Of a stretch of DNA of 14,415 nucleotides, positions 6,367 to 13,122 are shown in pieces (the first letter of the stretch is position 1; each line of letters opens with the position of its first letter). This DNA comes from Lysobacterales bacterium CG_4_10_14_3_um_filter_64_11. GTDB taxonomy: Bacteria > Pseudomonadota > Gammaproteobacteria > Xanthomonadales > Xanthomonadaceae. The stretch covers positions 1 to 14,415 of the forward strand of contig PFJA01000219.1 in NCBI GenBank assembly GCA_002782905.1. The letters are read 5' to 3'. The notes under the pieces were generated by a model. It searched no databases and had not been told where the DNA came from. It was given only the letters and a program-made list of their open reading frames with translations. The translations under genes were made by a program, and so were the position numbers.

Positions 6367-6409
6367 GGACGCCGCCGCCGCGTTACAGCAACCGGGGTTT
6401 TGCCGCTAA
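6356..6409 (+). pseudogene. Possible toxin-gene remnant overlapping the antitoxin end
   Basis: ATG 6356 overlaps the last 11 nt of the antitoxin gene and opens a 17-codon frame, MRVEDAAAALQQPGFCR, ending at TAA 6407-6409. PIN-family toxins paired with this antitoxin type commonly begin MRVVLDTN and start inside the antitoxin's final codons. The first three residues and the overlap fit a retained toxin start whose body is gone. With so few residues, chance is a real alternative. Confidence 0.3.
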
Positions 6410-6425
6410 CCCGAAAAAAACCCCG
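6393..6425. terminator. Inverted repeat between antitoxin and hydrolase 3' ends
   Basis: CGGGGTTTT (6393-6401) and AAAACCCCG (6417-6425) make a perfect 9-bp stem with a 15-nt loop, in the convergent junction and overlapping the last codons of the hydrolase. It could act as a terminator for both genes, but no separate T tract follows the stem. Confidence 0.4.
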
Positions 6426-7248
6426 CCACCGCCGCCGCCACCGGCTGCGGTGTTTCCATGTGCAGATGATGGCCACCTGCGAGTTGCAGGCAACGGCCGT
6501 CGCGCAGACAGGCGACGCGCGCTTCGCGCAGTGTCGCATCGAAGAACGCTGGTGCCTGCTCGGCGGCGATTACCAGCGTCGGCGCCTCGATGCCGGCGAT
6601 CCACTCGCGAATCGTGCCTTCATCGGCGCGCAGCGCGGTGGTGGTGGTCAGGCGCGGGTCGGAGCACCACAAGAACCCGCCTTCGACCGGTGCGATGCCA
6701 CGCTCGACCAGCAACCGTGCCGCCGTTTCGGACAGGCCATTGGCCTGCACCCGCGCCCGTACCGCCGTGAAAATATCGGGGAAAGTGCGTAATTGCTTGC
6801 TGCGCAGTGCGCGCCGTTCGCGGACCGCCTGACGCAGCCGCTCGGCGGCGCTGCCCGGAGCGCCAGCCAGTGGCCCCAGCGCCTCGATCAGCGCCAGTTT
6901 TTCCACCCGTTCGGGAGCGGCGCAGGCGAGCATGCTGCTGATCGCACCCCCCAGCGAATGCCCCAGCACATGGCAACGCGGCCAGCCCAGCGCATCCAGC
7001 GCGCCCAGCAGGTCGTCGAGGTACTCGGCCAGACCGTAGCTGGCGCCGGGCGGACGATGAAAGCTGTGGCCGTGGCCGGGCAGGTCGATGGCGACGACAT
7101 CGAAATCGGTCAGGTGTTCCAACAGCGGGATGAAGCTGGCGGCGTTATCGAGCCAACCATGCACCGCCAGTACCCGCGGCGCGCCCTCGCGGCCAGCGCG
7201 CAGTGCCGCCAACTGCCCATGCGGCGTGTCGATGCGCAGTTCACGCAT
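6406..7248 (-). CDS. Alpha/beta-fold serine hydrolase
   Basis: This 280-residue cytoplasmic alpha/beta hydrolase has no signal peptide. The oxyanion-hole motif HGWLDNAASF (from residue 30) resembles the SERHL ('serine hydrolase-like') group. DLPGHGHS is at about 55-62. The nucleophile elbow GHSLGG (96-101) places the serine at S98, and the catalytic histidine is probably H260 in GHHLHMETP. A cap region of about 60 residues follows strand 6. The usual acid in a 'GDxD' turn is not obvious: the corresponding stretch reads APTLVIAAEQAP, so E230 may serve or the acid may lie elsewhere. The substrate is unknown. Its ATG lies inside the end of hemH with an 8-nt overlap, so translation is probably coupled and the two genes form one transcript. 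A role in heme synthesis is not implied by the fold. Confidence 0.88.
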   Translation of the reverse strand: MRELRIDTPHGQLAALRAGREGAPRVLAVHGWLDNAASFIPLLEHLTDFDVVAIDLPGHGHSFHRPPGASYGLAEYLDDLLGALDALGWPRCHVLGHSLGGAISSMLACAAPERVEKLALIEALGPLAGAPGSAAERLRQAVRERRALRSKQLRTFPDIFTAVRARVQANGLSETAARLLVERGIAPVEGGFLWCSDPRLTTTTALRADEGTIREWIAGIEAPTLVIAAEQAPAFFDATLREARVACLRDGRCLQLAGGHHLHMETPQPVAAAVAGFFSG

Positions 7249-8272
7249 GGTCGTGCATCGCGTTGCCGCTCCAGCCGCTGGTATGGTGTGCGATCACGGC
7301 CTGCATAGCCGCCACCTGTCCGTCGCTGGCATTGAGTGCCGCGATGTAGTTCAGGCTGCGGCCGCCGGCGGCGATGAAGGTGGCGCGATTCTCCACCGCG
7401 ATTTCTTCCAGCGTTTCCAGGCAATCCACGGCAAAGCCCGGGCACACCACATCCACACTGGCAAGCCCGGCGGCAGCCCATTCGCGCAGGCTGACATCGG
7501 TGTAAGGCTGCAACCATGGCTCACGGCCAAAGCGCGATTGAAAGGTCAACGACCAGTCGCCGTGCGCCAGACCAAGTTCGGTAGCGATTGCCTCGGCGCT
7601 GGCCTGGCATTGCTGTGGGTACGGGTCACCGGCCTTTGCGAAGCGCTGCGGGATGCCGTGGAATGAAAACAGCAGTCGCTCGGCACGGCCCTGCGCTTGC
7701 CAGTGCGCGCGGATCGAACCGGCCATCGCCTGCACCCACGCCGGATCGCGGTGGTAATCGCGCACGAAACGCAATTCCGGTAGATCGCGCCAGTTCATCA
7801 GCTCGCGCGCCAGCGCGTCGAATACCGCACCGGTAGTGGTGGCTGAGTACTGCGGGTACAGCGGCAGCACCAAAACCCGGTGTATGCCGCGCTCGGCCAT
7901 CGCGCGCAATGCCGTGCGCACACTCGGCTCGCCGTAGGTCATCGCCAGCGCCACCTCATGACCCGGCAATGCCGCATCGACAGCGTGGCTCAGTCCTCGA
8001 CTGAACGCCATCAACGGCGAACCCTGCGCGCCCCAGATTGCGGCGTAATTGCGCGCCACCCGCCGCGAGCGCAGCGGCAGGATGATGCCGTGCAACAGCA
8101 GACACCAGAGCCAGCGGCTGACATCCACCACCCGCCAGTCGTGCAAAAACTGCGCCAGATAGCGGCGCACGGCGCTGGCGGTGGGTGCTTCGGGAGTGCC
8201 CAGATTGACCAACAACACGCCAATTGCCGGATTGTTCGACGCGCTGGCCGGCGCCCAGTACCGCTTGCTCAT
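7241..8272 (-). CDS. hemH: Ferrochelatase
   Basis: This 343-residue protein inserts Fe2+ into protoporphyrin IX, the last step of protoheme synthesis, at the cytoplasmic face of the membrane. Family marks: VLLVNLGTPEAP near the start, GSPL (84-87), LPLYPQYSATTTG (136-148), the catalytic histidine H205 in LLFSFHGIP, QSRFGREPWLQPYTD (245-259), and E286 in CPGFAVDCLETLEEI. H205 and E286 correspond to the His/Glu pair of characterised ferrochelatases. Length and motif order are normal and nothing is missing. AGGAG on the coding strand (8278-8282) supports ATG 8272. Its 3' end overlaps the hydrolase start by 8 nt. It is divergent from the SYLF gene across a 138-nt spacer that must hold both promoters. 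Confidence 0.97.
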   Translation of the reverse strand: MSKRYWAPASASNNPAIGVLLVNLGTPEAPTASAVRRYLAQFLHDWRVVDVSRWLWCLLLHGIILPLRSRRVARNYAAIWGAQGSPLMAFSRGLSHAVDAALPGHEVALAMTYGEPSVRTALRAMAERGIHRVLVLPLYPQYSATTTGAVFDALARELMNWRDLPELRFVRDYHRDPAWVQAMAGSIRAHWQAQGRAERLLFSFHGIPQRFAKAGDPYPQQCQASAEAIATELGLAHGDWSLTFQSRFGREPWLQPYTDVSLREWAAAGLASVDVVCPGFAVDCLETLEEIAVENRATFIAAGGRSLNYIAALNASDGQVAAMQAVIAHHTSGWSGNAMHDHA

Positions 8273-8341
8273 GTCCGCTCCTGGCCGCTGACGCGACCGT
8301 CAATGCCGTTGCTGATGCGCCAACGATACCATTGCCATTGG

Positions 8342-8358
8342 CGCGGCCCTAAGCCGCG
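8342..8358. other. Small hairpin in the hemH/SYLF divergent spacer
   Basis: CGCGGC-CCTAA-GCCGCG is a perfect 6-bp inverted repeat within 8273-8410. It could be an operator or a leader hairpin of the rightward gene. I see no convincing -35/-10 pair in this spacer. Confidence 0.25.
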
Positions 8359-8410
8359 ATTCATCACCAACCGCGATACTGTTGGCGTTCATTTTCCGCC
8401 TGGAGCCGCC

Positions 8411-9082
8411 ATGAAGCATCTACTCGCCGTGATTTGCCTGTTCAGCCTCAGCGCCGTCGCCCTCGCCGGCGAAAAGCAGGATGAGCGCGCACGCAGTGCG
8501 GTGGCGGTGCTCGACAAGGTGATGCTGGTGCCTGAGCAGTCCATTCCGCAGTCAATGCTGCGCGATGCCCAGGCGGTGGCGGTGATTCCGGGCGTGGTCA
8601 AGGCCGGGCTGGTGGTCGGCGGGCGTTTCGGCCGTGGCCTGATTTCGGTACGCCAGGCCAACGGCGTGTGGAGCAATCCCAGTTTCATCACCCTTGCCGG
8701 CGGCAGTTTCGGATTCCAGTTCGGGGTCACCAGCACCGATGTGGTGCTGGTGTTCCGCACCCGGCGCGGGGTTGATGGCATCGTCAACGGCAAGTTCACC
8801 CTGGGTGCCGATGCCGCCGTCGCAGCCGGGCCCGTCGGGCGCACCGCGTCGGCGTCCACCGATGGCCAGCTCAAGGCCGAAATCTACTCCTGGTCTCGTT
8901 CGCGCGGGCTGTTTGCCGGCATCGCGCTTGACGGCGCCGTGTTGTCGATCGACGACAAGGCCAACGCCGCCAGCTATGGCGCCAACACCACTCCGCGCGC
9001 CATTTTTGAAGGCCGGGTCAACGCGCCCAGCAACCCGATGGTGGATTTTCGCGACCGGCTTGAGGAGTACACCAGTCACTGA
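8411..9082 (+). CDS. Secreted SYLF/YSC84-domain protein
   Basis: This 223-residue protein starts with a clear Sec signal peptide, MKHLLAVICLFSLSAVALA, with likely cleavage before GEKQDE. The rest is one SYLF (YSC84) domain. It includes an N-terminal helix LDKVMLVPEQSIPQSML, then AVAVIPGVVKAGLVVGGRFGRG, then a Gly-rich core with VWSNPSFITLAGGSFGFQFG, and SWSRSRGLFAGIALDGA near the end. In eukaryotes this domain binds phosphoinositides. Bacterial periplasmic members are widespread, with a presumed lipid-binding role that is little studied. GGAG at 8402-8405 supports ATG 8411. The open frame reaches back to 7880 through the antisense of hemH, but that extension is not credible. It lies 58 nt upstream of tatA in the same direction; a shared transcript is possible but unproven. 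Confidence 0.9.
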   Translation: MKHLLAVICLFSLSAVALAGEKQDERARSAVAVLDKVMLVPEQSIPQSMLRDAQAVAVIPGVVKAGLVVGGRFGRGLISVRQANGVWSNPSFITLAGGSFGFQFGVTSTDVVLVFRTRRGVDGIVNGKFTLGADAAVAAGPVGRTASASTDGQLKAEIYSWSRSRGLFAGIALDGAVLSIDDKANAASYGANTTPRAIFEGRVNAPSNPMVDFRDRLEEYTSH

Positions 9083-9108
9083 CGTTTTAACCGCAGTCGC
9101 GCTATGCT
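9079..9108 (+). promoter_or_regulatory. Possible promoter for tatABC
   Basis: CTGACG (9079-9084) and TATGCT (9103-9108), 18 nt apart, resemble a sigma70 promoter. They lie at the end of the SYLF gene and 32 nt before tatA. Two or three mismatches to consensus make this a moderate guess. Confidence 0.3.
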
Positions 9109-9140
9109 CGGCATCTCCACGAATCTGGCAGGAAAACCTC

Positions 9141-9362
9141 ATGGGTATCGGTTGGCAACAGTTGCTCATCATTCTGGTCATCGTGCTGCTGATTTTCGGC
9201 ACCAAGCGCCTGAAGAATGTCGGCAGCGATCTGGGCGAGGCGATCAAGGGCTTCAAAAAAGGCATGAATGATGCCGAGGACAAGCCCGCTGAGCGCCTGC
9301 ACGATGAAACCAAATCCACCAGTGCGTCCGCCGAGCGGCACGACGACAAGACCCGGCAATAA
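9141..9362 (+). CDS. tatA: Sec-independent translocase subunit TatA
   Basis: This 73-residue pore-forming subunit of the twin-arginine translocase exports folded proteins across the inner membrane. A single N-terminal membrane helix (about 4-20, WQQLLIILVIVLLIFG) is followed by the FGTKRLKN hinge. Next comes the amphipathic helix GSDLGEAIKGFKKGM, which contains the conserved FKKGM, and then a short charged tail rich in Lys, Asp and Glu. AGGA at 9130-9133 precedes ATG 9141. The frame extends far upstream inside the SYLF gene in another reading frame, which is not coding. It is first of tatA-tatB-tatC, 20 nt before tatB. The conserved phenylalanine after the hinge and the length are typical of TatA rather than TatB. 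Confidence 0.96.
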   Translation: MGIGWQQLLIILVIVLLIFGTKRLKNVGSDLGEAIKGFKKGMNDAEDKPAERLHDETKSTSASAERHDDKTRQ

Positions 9363-9382
9363 GCCACCCGCGGCCTGCTGCC

Positions 9383-9778
9383 ATGTTCGGTATTGGATTC
9401 AGTGAGCTGCTGCTGATTGCGGTGATCGCGCTGCTGGTGCTCGGCCCCGAGCGCCTGCCCAAAGCGGCCCGCTTTGCCGGCCTGTGGGTGCGCCGCGCCC
9501 GTGCCCAGTGGTATTCGGTGAAGACCGAGCTGGAGCGCGAGCTGGCTACCGAGGACCTGCGCCGCAGCCTGTCGGCGCAAGGCGAAGAACTCAATGCCAT
9601 CGCCCGCGATGCCAACAAGAGCATCGACAGTGCCGCGCGCTCGGTTGCCACCACCGCCAGCGCGGCCAGTGCCGCGTTGCAACCCACTGCCGACACCGAT
9701 GCAGCATCCGCCGAGCAAGCCGTTACCCGCGATGACGCGGCATCTGCCGAGCGCAACCCGCCGGCGACGAAATCATGA
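9383..9778 (+). CDS. tatB: Sec-independent translocase subunit TatB
   Basis: This 131-residue subunit, together with TatC, binds the twin-arginine signal peptide. MFGIGFSELLLIAVIALLVLG is the TatB-type membrane helix with its conserved Glu (E8). It is followed by the GPERLPKAAR hinge and a long amphipathic/coiled region, AQWYSVKTELERELATEDLRRSL, that is longer than in TatA. The tail is Ala/Asp/Glu-rich and low in complexity, as is usual for TatB. Its TGA overlaps the ATG of tatC by four bases (ATGA, 9775-9778), indicating translational coupling. Confidence 0.96.
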   Translation: MFGIGFSELLLIAVIALLVLGPERLPKAARFAGLWVRRARAQWYSVKTELERELATEDLRRSLSAQGEELNAIARDANKSIDSAARSVATTASAASAALQPTADTDAASAEQAVTRDDAASAERNPPATKS

Positions 9779-10527
9779 ACCGGCTCAGCGATGACGGCGA
9801 CAGCCTGATCTCGCACCTGATCGAGCTGCGCTCGCGGCTGATGCGCGGCGTGCTCGCTCTGGTCGTGGTGTTTGCTGTCCTGGTGCCGTTCGCCAATCGG
9901 CTGTATCAACTGCTGGCCGATCCGCTATTGGCCAAACTGCCGGCCGGCGGGCAACTGGTCGCCATCGACGTGGCTAGCCCGTTTTTCGCGCCGATCAAAT
10001 TGGCGTTCTTCGTGGCGCTGATCGTGTCGATGCCGGTGCTGCTGTATCAGGCGTGGGCATTCGTGGCGCCGGGGCTGTACAAGCACGAGCGCCGCCTGGC
10101 CAAACCGCTGTTGGTCTCCGCGGTGCTGCTGTTTTACCTCGGCTGCGCATTCGCTTATTTCGTCATGCTGCCGGCGGTCTTTGCCTTCCTCACCGCCACC
10201 ACCCCGAGCGGTGTGGCGATGATGACCGACATCAGCCGTTACCTCGATTTCGTGCTGATCATCTTTCTCGCCGCCGGCATGTCATTTGAAATGCCGATCG
10301 CGGTAATCGTGCTGGTGGCGCTGGGCGTGGTACAGCCGGCACAACTGCGGCAGTCGCGCGGCTATGTGATCGTCGGCATCTTCATCGTCGCTGCCATCAT
10401 CACCCCGCCCGATGCGCTGTCGCAGTTAATGCTCGGCGTGCCGATGCTACTGCTGTACGAGGTTGGCATCATCGCCGCCAGCGCGGTTGGCCGGCGCAAA
10501 CCATCATCTGACCCGGCGGCACAATGA
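9775..10527 (+). CDS. tatC: Sec-independent translocase subunit TatC
   Basis: This 250-residue polytopic core of the twin-arginine translocase is close to E. coli TatC (258). The N-terminal signal-recognition motif is SLISHLIELRSRLMRG. The first cytoplasmic loop carries FVAPGLYKHERR, including the conserved Glu that contacts the twin arginines. Six hydrophobic helices follow in the usual order, with YLGCAFAYFVMLP and ITPPDALSQLMLGVPMLLLYE near the end. No motif is missing. It is last in tatABC, and its start overlaps tatB by 4 nt. The convergent lipoprotein gene ends 57 nt beyond its stop, with a strong hairpin between them. Confidence 0.97.
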   Translation: MNRLSDDGDSLISHLIELRSRLMRGVLALVVVFAVLVPFANRLYQLLADPLLAKLPAGGQLVAIDVASPFFAPIKLAFFVALIVSMPVLLYQAWAFVAPGLYKHERRLAKPLLVSAVLLFYLGCAFAYFVMLPAVFAFLTATTPSGVAMMTDISRYLDFVLIIFLAAGMSFEMPIAVIVLVALGVVQPAQLRQSRGYVIVGIFIVAAIITPPDALSQLMLGVPMLLLYEVGIIAASAVGRRKPSSDPAAQ

Positions 10528-10541
10528 TCGGCCGTTGACGC

Positions 10542-10578
10542 GGGCAGCAAGCGCTCCGAAAACTCGAAGCGCCTGCCC
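10542..10578. terminator. Strong hairpin in the tatC/lipoprotein convergent junction
   Basis: GGGCAG (10542-10547) pairs with CTGCCC (10573-10578). Inside, across a CAA bulge, GCGCTCCGA (10551-10559) pairs with TCGAAGCGC (10564-10572) around an AAAC loop with one mismatch. The stem is about 14 bp. It is placed to end both converging transcripts, but no U tract follows on either strand, so it may instead be an RNA 3' stabiliser. Confidence 0.5.
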
Positions 10579-10583
10579 ATGAT

Positions 10584-11279
10584 TCAACGCGACGCGATGC
10601 GTATTGCGGCATCGAATACCGGCTGCGCCATCACTACCTGCAACTGGGAGTTGTTGCTGTCGACCACCGCACCATTGACGTACAGCGAAGTGGTGACCTT
10701 GTAGTCGCCCTGCGGCACGCCAGCCGGCATCGGTATGGTGAAGGTGTTCTTGAAGGCACCGGCGGTCGCCTGCTCGGCCACTGCCTTCTTTGCCTTGCGC
10801 ACCAGCGCCCCATCGGGTTTGTACAAAGCGATTTCTTCTTCAACCACTGGCGCCGCGCCCGTGCGACTGCCAGTCACTTCGATGTACGAAGTCAGCTTGG
10901 CCTCGCTGCCGGCCTTGATGCTCGCCGGGTCGAAGGTACTGGTGTAACGAACCACAGCCGGTTGCTCGGGTAATTTACCGCCATGCACCCGCCGGTAATC
11001 GTCATCGACTTGCTTGCCCGTTTTGACCTGCTCGGATTGGTGGTTGAACGCAACGCAGGCCAGCGCACCGACCGCCGCACCAACGGCCGCCCCCGCGACA
11101 CGGTCACCACTGCCGCCGATCAACGCGCCAAGCGCAGCGCCAATACCACCAGTGATGACCGGGTTACAGGCGCGTTCGCCGTTACCCGCAGTGCCGCCCG
11201 GCCCTCCGGTGGTGGCACAGGCCGCGAGCAAAAATGGCGCTAGTAACAAAGCACTGGATTTACGATATGTCTGTCGCAT
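10584..11279 (-). CDS. Glycine-zipper outer-membrane lipoprotein of unknown function
   Basis: This 231-residue lipoprotein has the signal peptide MRQTYRKSSALLLAPFLLAAC. The lipobox LAAC puts lipidation on C21, and the +2 residue is Ala, not Asp, which fits sorting to the outer membrane. A glycine zipper at about 42-75 (GGIGAALGALIGG, then GAAVGAAVGALA) may insert in or lie along a membrane. From about 105 to the end there is a predicted beta-rich, Ig-like domain, with RYTSTFDPASIKAG, EEEIALYKPDGALV and GDYKVTTSLYVNG. ATG 11279 is supported by GGAGG about 9 nt upstream. The frame continues to 11321, but without a ribosome-binding site. It follows the eight-helix protein gene by 42 nt on the same strand, so it is probably the last gene of that transcript. 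The specific function is unknown. Confidence 0.82.
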   Translation of the reverse strand: MRQTYRKSSALLLAPFLLAACATTGGPGGTAGNGERACNPVITGGIGAALGALIGGSGDRVAGAAVGAAVGALACVAFNHQSEQVKTGKQVDDDYRRVHGGKLPEQPAVVRYTSTFDPASIKAGSEAKLTSYIEVTGSRTGAAPVVEEEIALYKPDGALVRKAKKAVAEQATAGAFKNTFTIPMPAGVPQGDYKVTTSLYVNGAVVDSNNSQLQVVMAQPVFDAAIRIASR

Positions 11280-11321
11280 GCACAGATTCCTCCATTGGTC
11301 ATCAATCATCGCGGTGACCAC

Positions 11322-13097
11322 TCACCGTTCGACGTACGGGCCATCTTCCAGCCCGGTGCCACATTGCCCACAAAACCGGGCGTCCTTTTCGTTACCGGCA
11401 CCGCAGCTATGGCAGAACCGGCCAACGCCGGCTGCTGCCAATGCCACCGTCAACGGCGCTGGCAAGCTTGCCGCTCCGCTGGCATTTTGTGCCAGCTTGT
11501 TCATCGCACCCAGTGCTGCCACCTTTTGCACGTCGGCGGCTGCGGTAGGCGCGACTATGATGCTCTGCGCGCTGGCAAAATCGGCCAGATGGCTGCCGTA
11601 CAAGCGCGCCTTGTCGCCCAAACCGCGCATGCCAATCAACCAGCGTGGCGTCTGTTTGCCAAAGGTGACGGTTTGCAGTTGCGCCACCCAAACCCGCAAC
11701 GTCATCGTCTCGATGTTTATCACTTGGCGCTTGCTTTTCACCCGATCGGTGAACTGCGCACCAAACTCGAAATCCGCCGCTTGGTAATTGCCGCTCATCT
11801 CGACCCAGATGATTTCCGAGAGGAAATCAAAGCGCTGCCAGAGTACATGTGCGGCGCTGAAGCAGAAACGCGCCACCACCAGCAAAGCGACTGCCAGGCT
11901 CGCCCACAGCAAGGCATCCTGCGCCACGCCTGCCGGGTCAAATTCGCGCGCGAAAGCGACCCATGCCAACGCACCGCCGACAGTCAACAGTAACGCGACG
12001 ACATCGAGCCAGACCAGCCAGCGATAGCGCGGCGAGGCCAACGACCCGGCAAGGTCGTAGACCGGCAAGTCGTTACGCGGCAAGGGCTGAGTTTCCTCGA
12101 TCAACTCGGCGCGAAACGAACCGGTTCCGCTGCCTACCTGCGGTTCCTCGAACGCATAGCGCCGGTTGGGAATCTGCTCGCTCCAGTTGGACTGCAACAA
12201 CCGATCCAATTCATCCAACAATTGCTTGGGATGTGCGTTGAAACTCAATGCCAACTGCTCTCTGGCCATCGTGGTCGGCGGCGGCGCATTGAGTTGTTGT
12301 ATCAAGGCAATAAAAAACAATCCGACCGCCAGCAGCGCCGATGCCATCAAAATTCCGGCTTGCAGATTCAATCGCAGCCAGGTGATGTCGGGCAGGCTGG
12401 CACTGATCGAGGGAATCAGTACCGGGCCGAACATCGCCAGCAAAACCAGCGCGATCAGCCAGTGCATACCCACGTTGGCACGGCTGTCGACGCCAGCATC
12501 CAGCGGCCGGATCAACAGGCCGGCGGCAAACAAAAAATAGAACAAACCCGACCATGCGCTGGCTTTTGGGTCGCTCAAGGCGATCATGCTCACCACCCAC
12601 GACAACACTGTGGCGAGCAACGCCAGCGCGGTGTGAAACTGCCGCTGGGTAACCTGCTGGATCGGTGCCGGCGCGAAGATCAGGTCGGGAATCCAACTGA
12701 ACAGCAATCCATTCAGTGCACCGTGTGGCTCGGCGTAGGTGAGTGCATTCTGGCGCAGGGTTTCACGCAAGTCGGACCCGGCGTCGCTGATGCCCACCTG
12801 ATCGGCATTGAGCTCGGTCGCCAACCCAGCCGGCCGGCCGCGGCCAAAGTAAAACCGCAACTGACCCAAGCCCCTCGCCGACAGCAGGAGCGCGCGTATC
12901 AGCAATGTCACGCCCACCGCCAACGGCACCAGGCTCCACGCACCATCGCCGGCCGTCATTGCGTCACGGCTGAGCATCAGCACAAATATCGCTGCCGTCA
13001 GCACAATCGCGGCGGCCGCAAACAGGAACATATTCTCAGTACGCAACGGGTTTGGCACATCCAGCCGCTGGCTGCTTGAACTGTACTCGTATGCCAT
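11322..13097 (-). CDS. Eight-helix membrane protein with C-terminal zinc ribbon, unknown function
   Basis: I do not recognise this 591-residue protein as a named family. Hydrophobic helices lie at about 24-42, 54-73, 155-174, 181-197, 211-230, 246-267, 359-381 and 394-413, an even number that would put both ends in the cytoplasm. Soluble loops lie at about 75-154 and 268-358. A long soluble part follows the last helix (about 414-558) and contains strand-rich stretches such as QVINIETMTLRVWVAQLQT. The protein ends in a zinc ribbon with C562, C565, C576 and C579 (CX2C-X10-CX2C). AGGAG about 9 nt before ATG 13097 supports the start. It lies 25 nt after the other zinc-ribbon gene and 42 nt before the lipoprotein gene, all on one strand, which suggests one operon. 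The zinc ribbon may mediate protein contact with its neighbour; that is inference. Confidence 0.8.
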   Translation of the reverse strand: MAYEYSSSSQRLDVPNPLRTENMFLFAAAAIVLTAAIFVLMLSRDAMTAGDGAWSLVPLAVGVTLLIRALLLSARGLGQLRFYFGRGRPAGLATELNADQVGISDAGSDLRETLRQNALTYAEPHGALNGLLFSWIPDLIFAPAPIQQVTQRQFHTALALLATVLSWVVSMIALSDPKASAWSGLFYFLFAAGLLIRPLDAGVDSRANVGMHWLIALVLLAMFGPVLIPSISASLPDITWLRLNLQAGILMASALLAVGLFFIALIQQLNAPPPTTMAREQLALSFNAHPKQLLDELDRLLQSNWSEQIPNRRYAFEEPQVGSGTGSFRAELIEETQPLPRNDLPVYDLAGSLASPRYRWLVWLDVVALLLTVGGALAWVAFAREFDPAGVAQDALLWASLAVALLVVARFCFSAAHVLWQRFDFLSEIIWVEMSGNYQAADFEFGAQFTDRVKSKRQVINIETMTLRVWVAQLQTVTFGKQTPRWLIGMRGLGDKARLYGSHLADFASAQSIIVAPTAAADVQKVAALGAMNKLAQNASGAASLPAPLTVALAAAGVGRFCHSCGAGNEKDARFCGQCGTGLEDGPYVER

Positions 13098-13122
13098 GCC
13101 CGTCTCTCCTGCTGCCGTACGG

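Noticed and set aside
7880..8410. In-frame upstream extension of the SYLF protein
   Set aside because: It runs antisense through hemH; the signal peptide and ribosome-binding site at 8411 mark the true start.
8411..9082. SYLF protein as a Tat substrate because of its position before tatABC
   Set aside because: Its signal peptide has no twin-arginine motif (the N-terminus is MKHLLAV), so Sec export is expected.
8552..9718. Minus-strand open frame (388 codons) across the SYLF, tatA and tatB genes
   Set aside because: It is antisense to three well-supported genes, and its translation is low in hydrophobic pattern and has no recognisable domain.
12222..13079. Plus-strand open frame (285 codons) opposite the eight-helix membrane protein gene
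   Set aside because: It is Gln/Arg/His-rich antisense translation of hydrophobic helices; the minus-strand frame has helices, a zinc ribbon and a ribosome-binding site.
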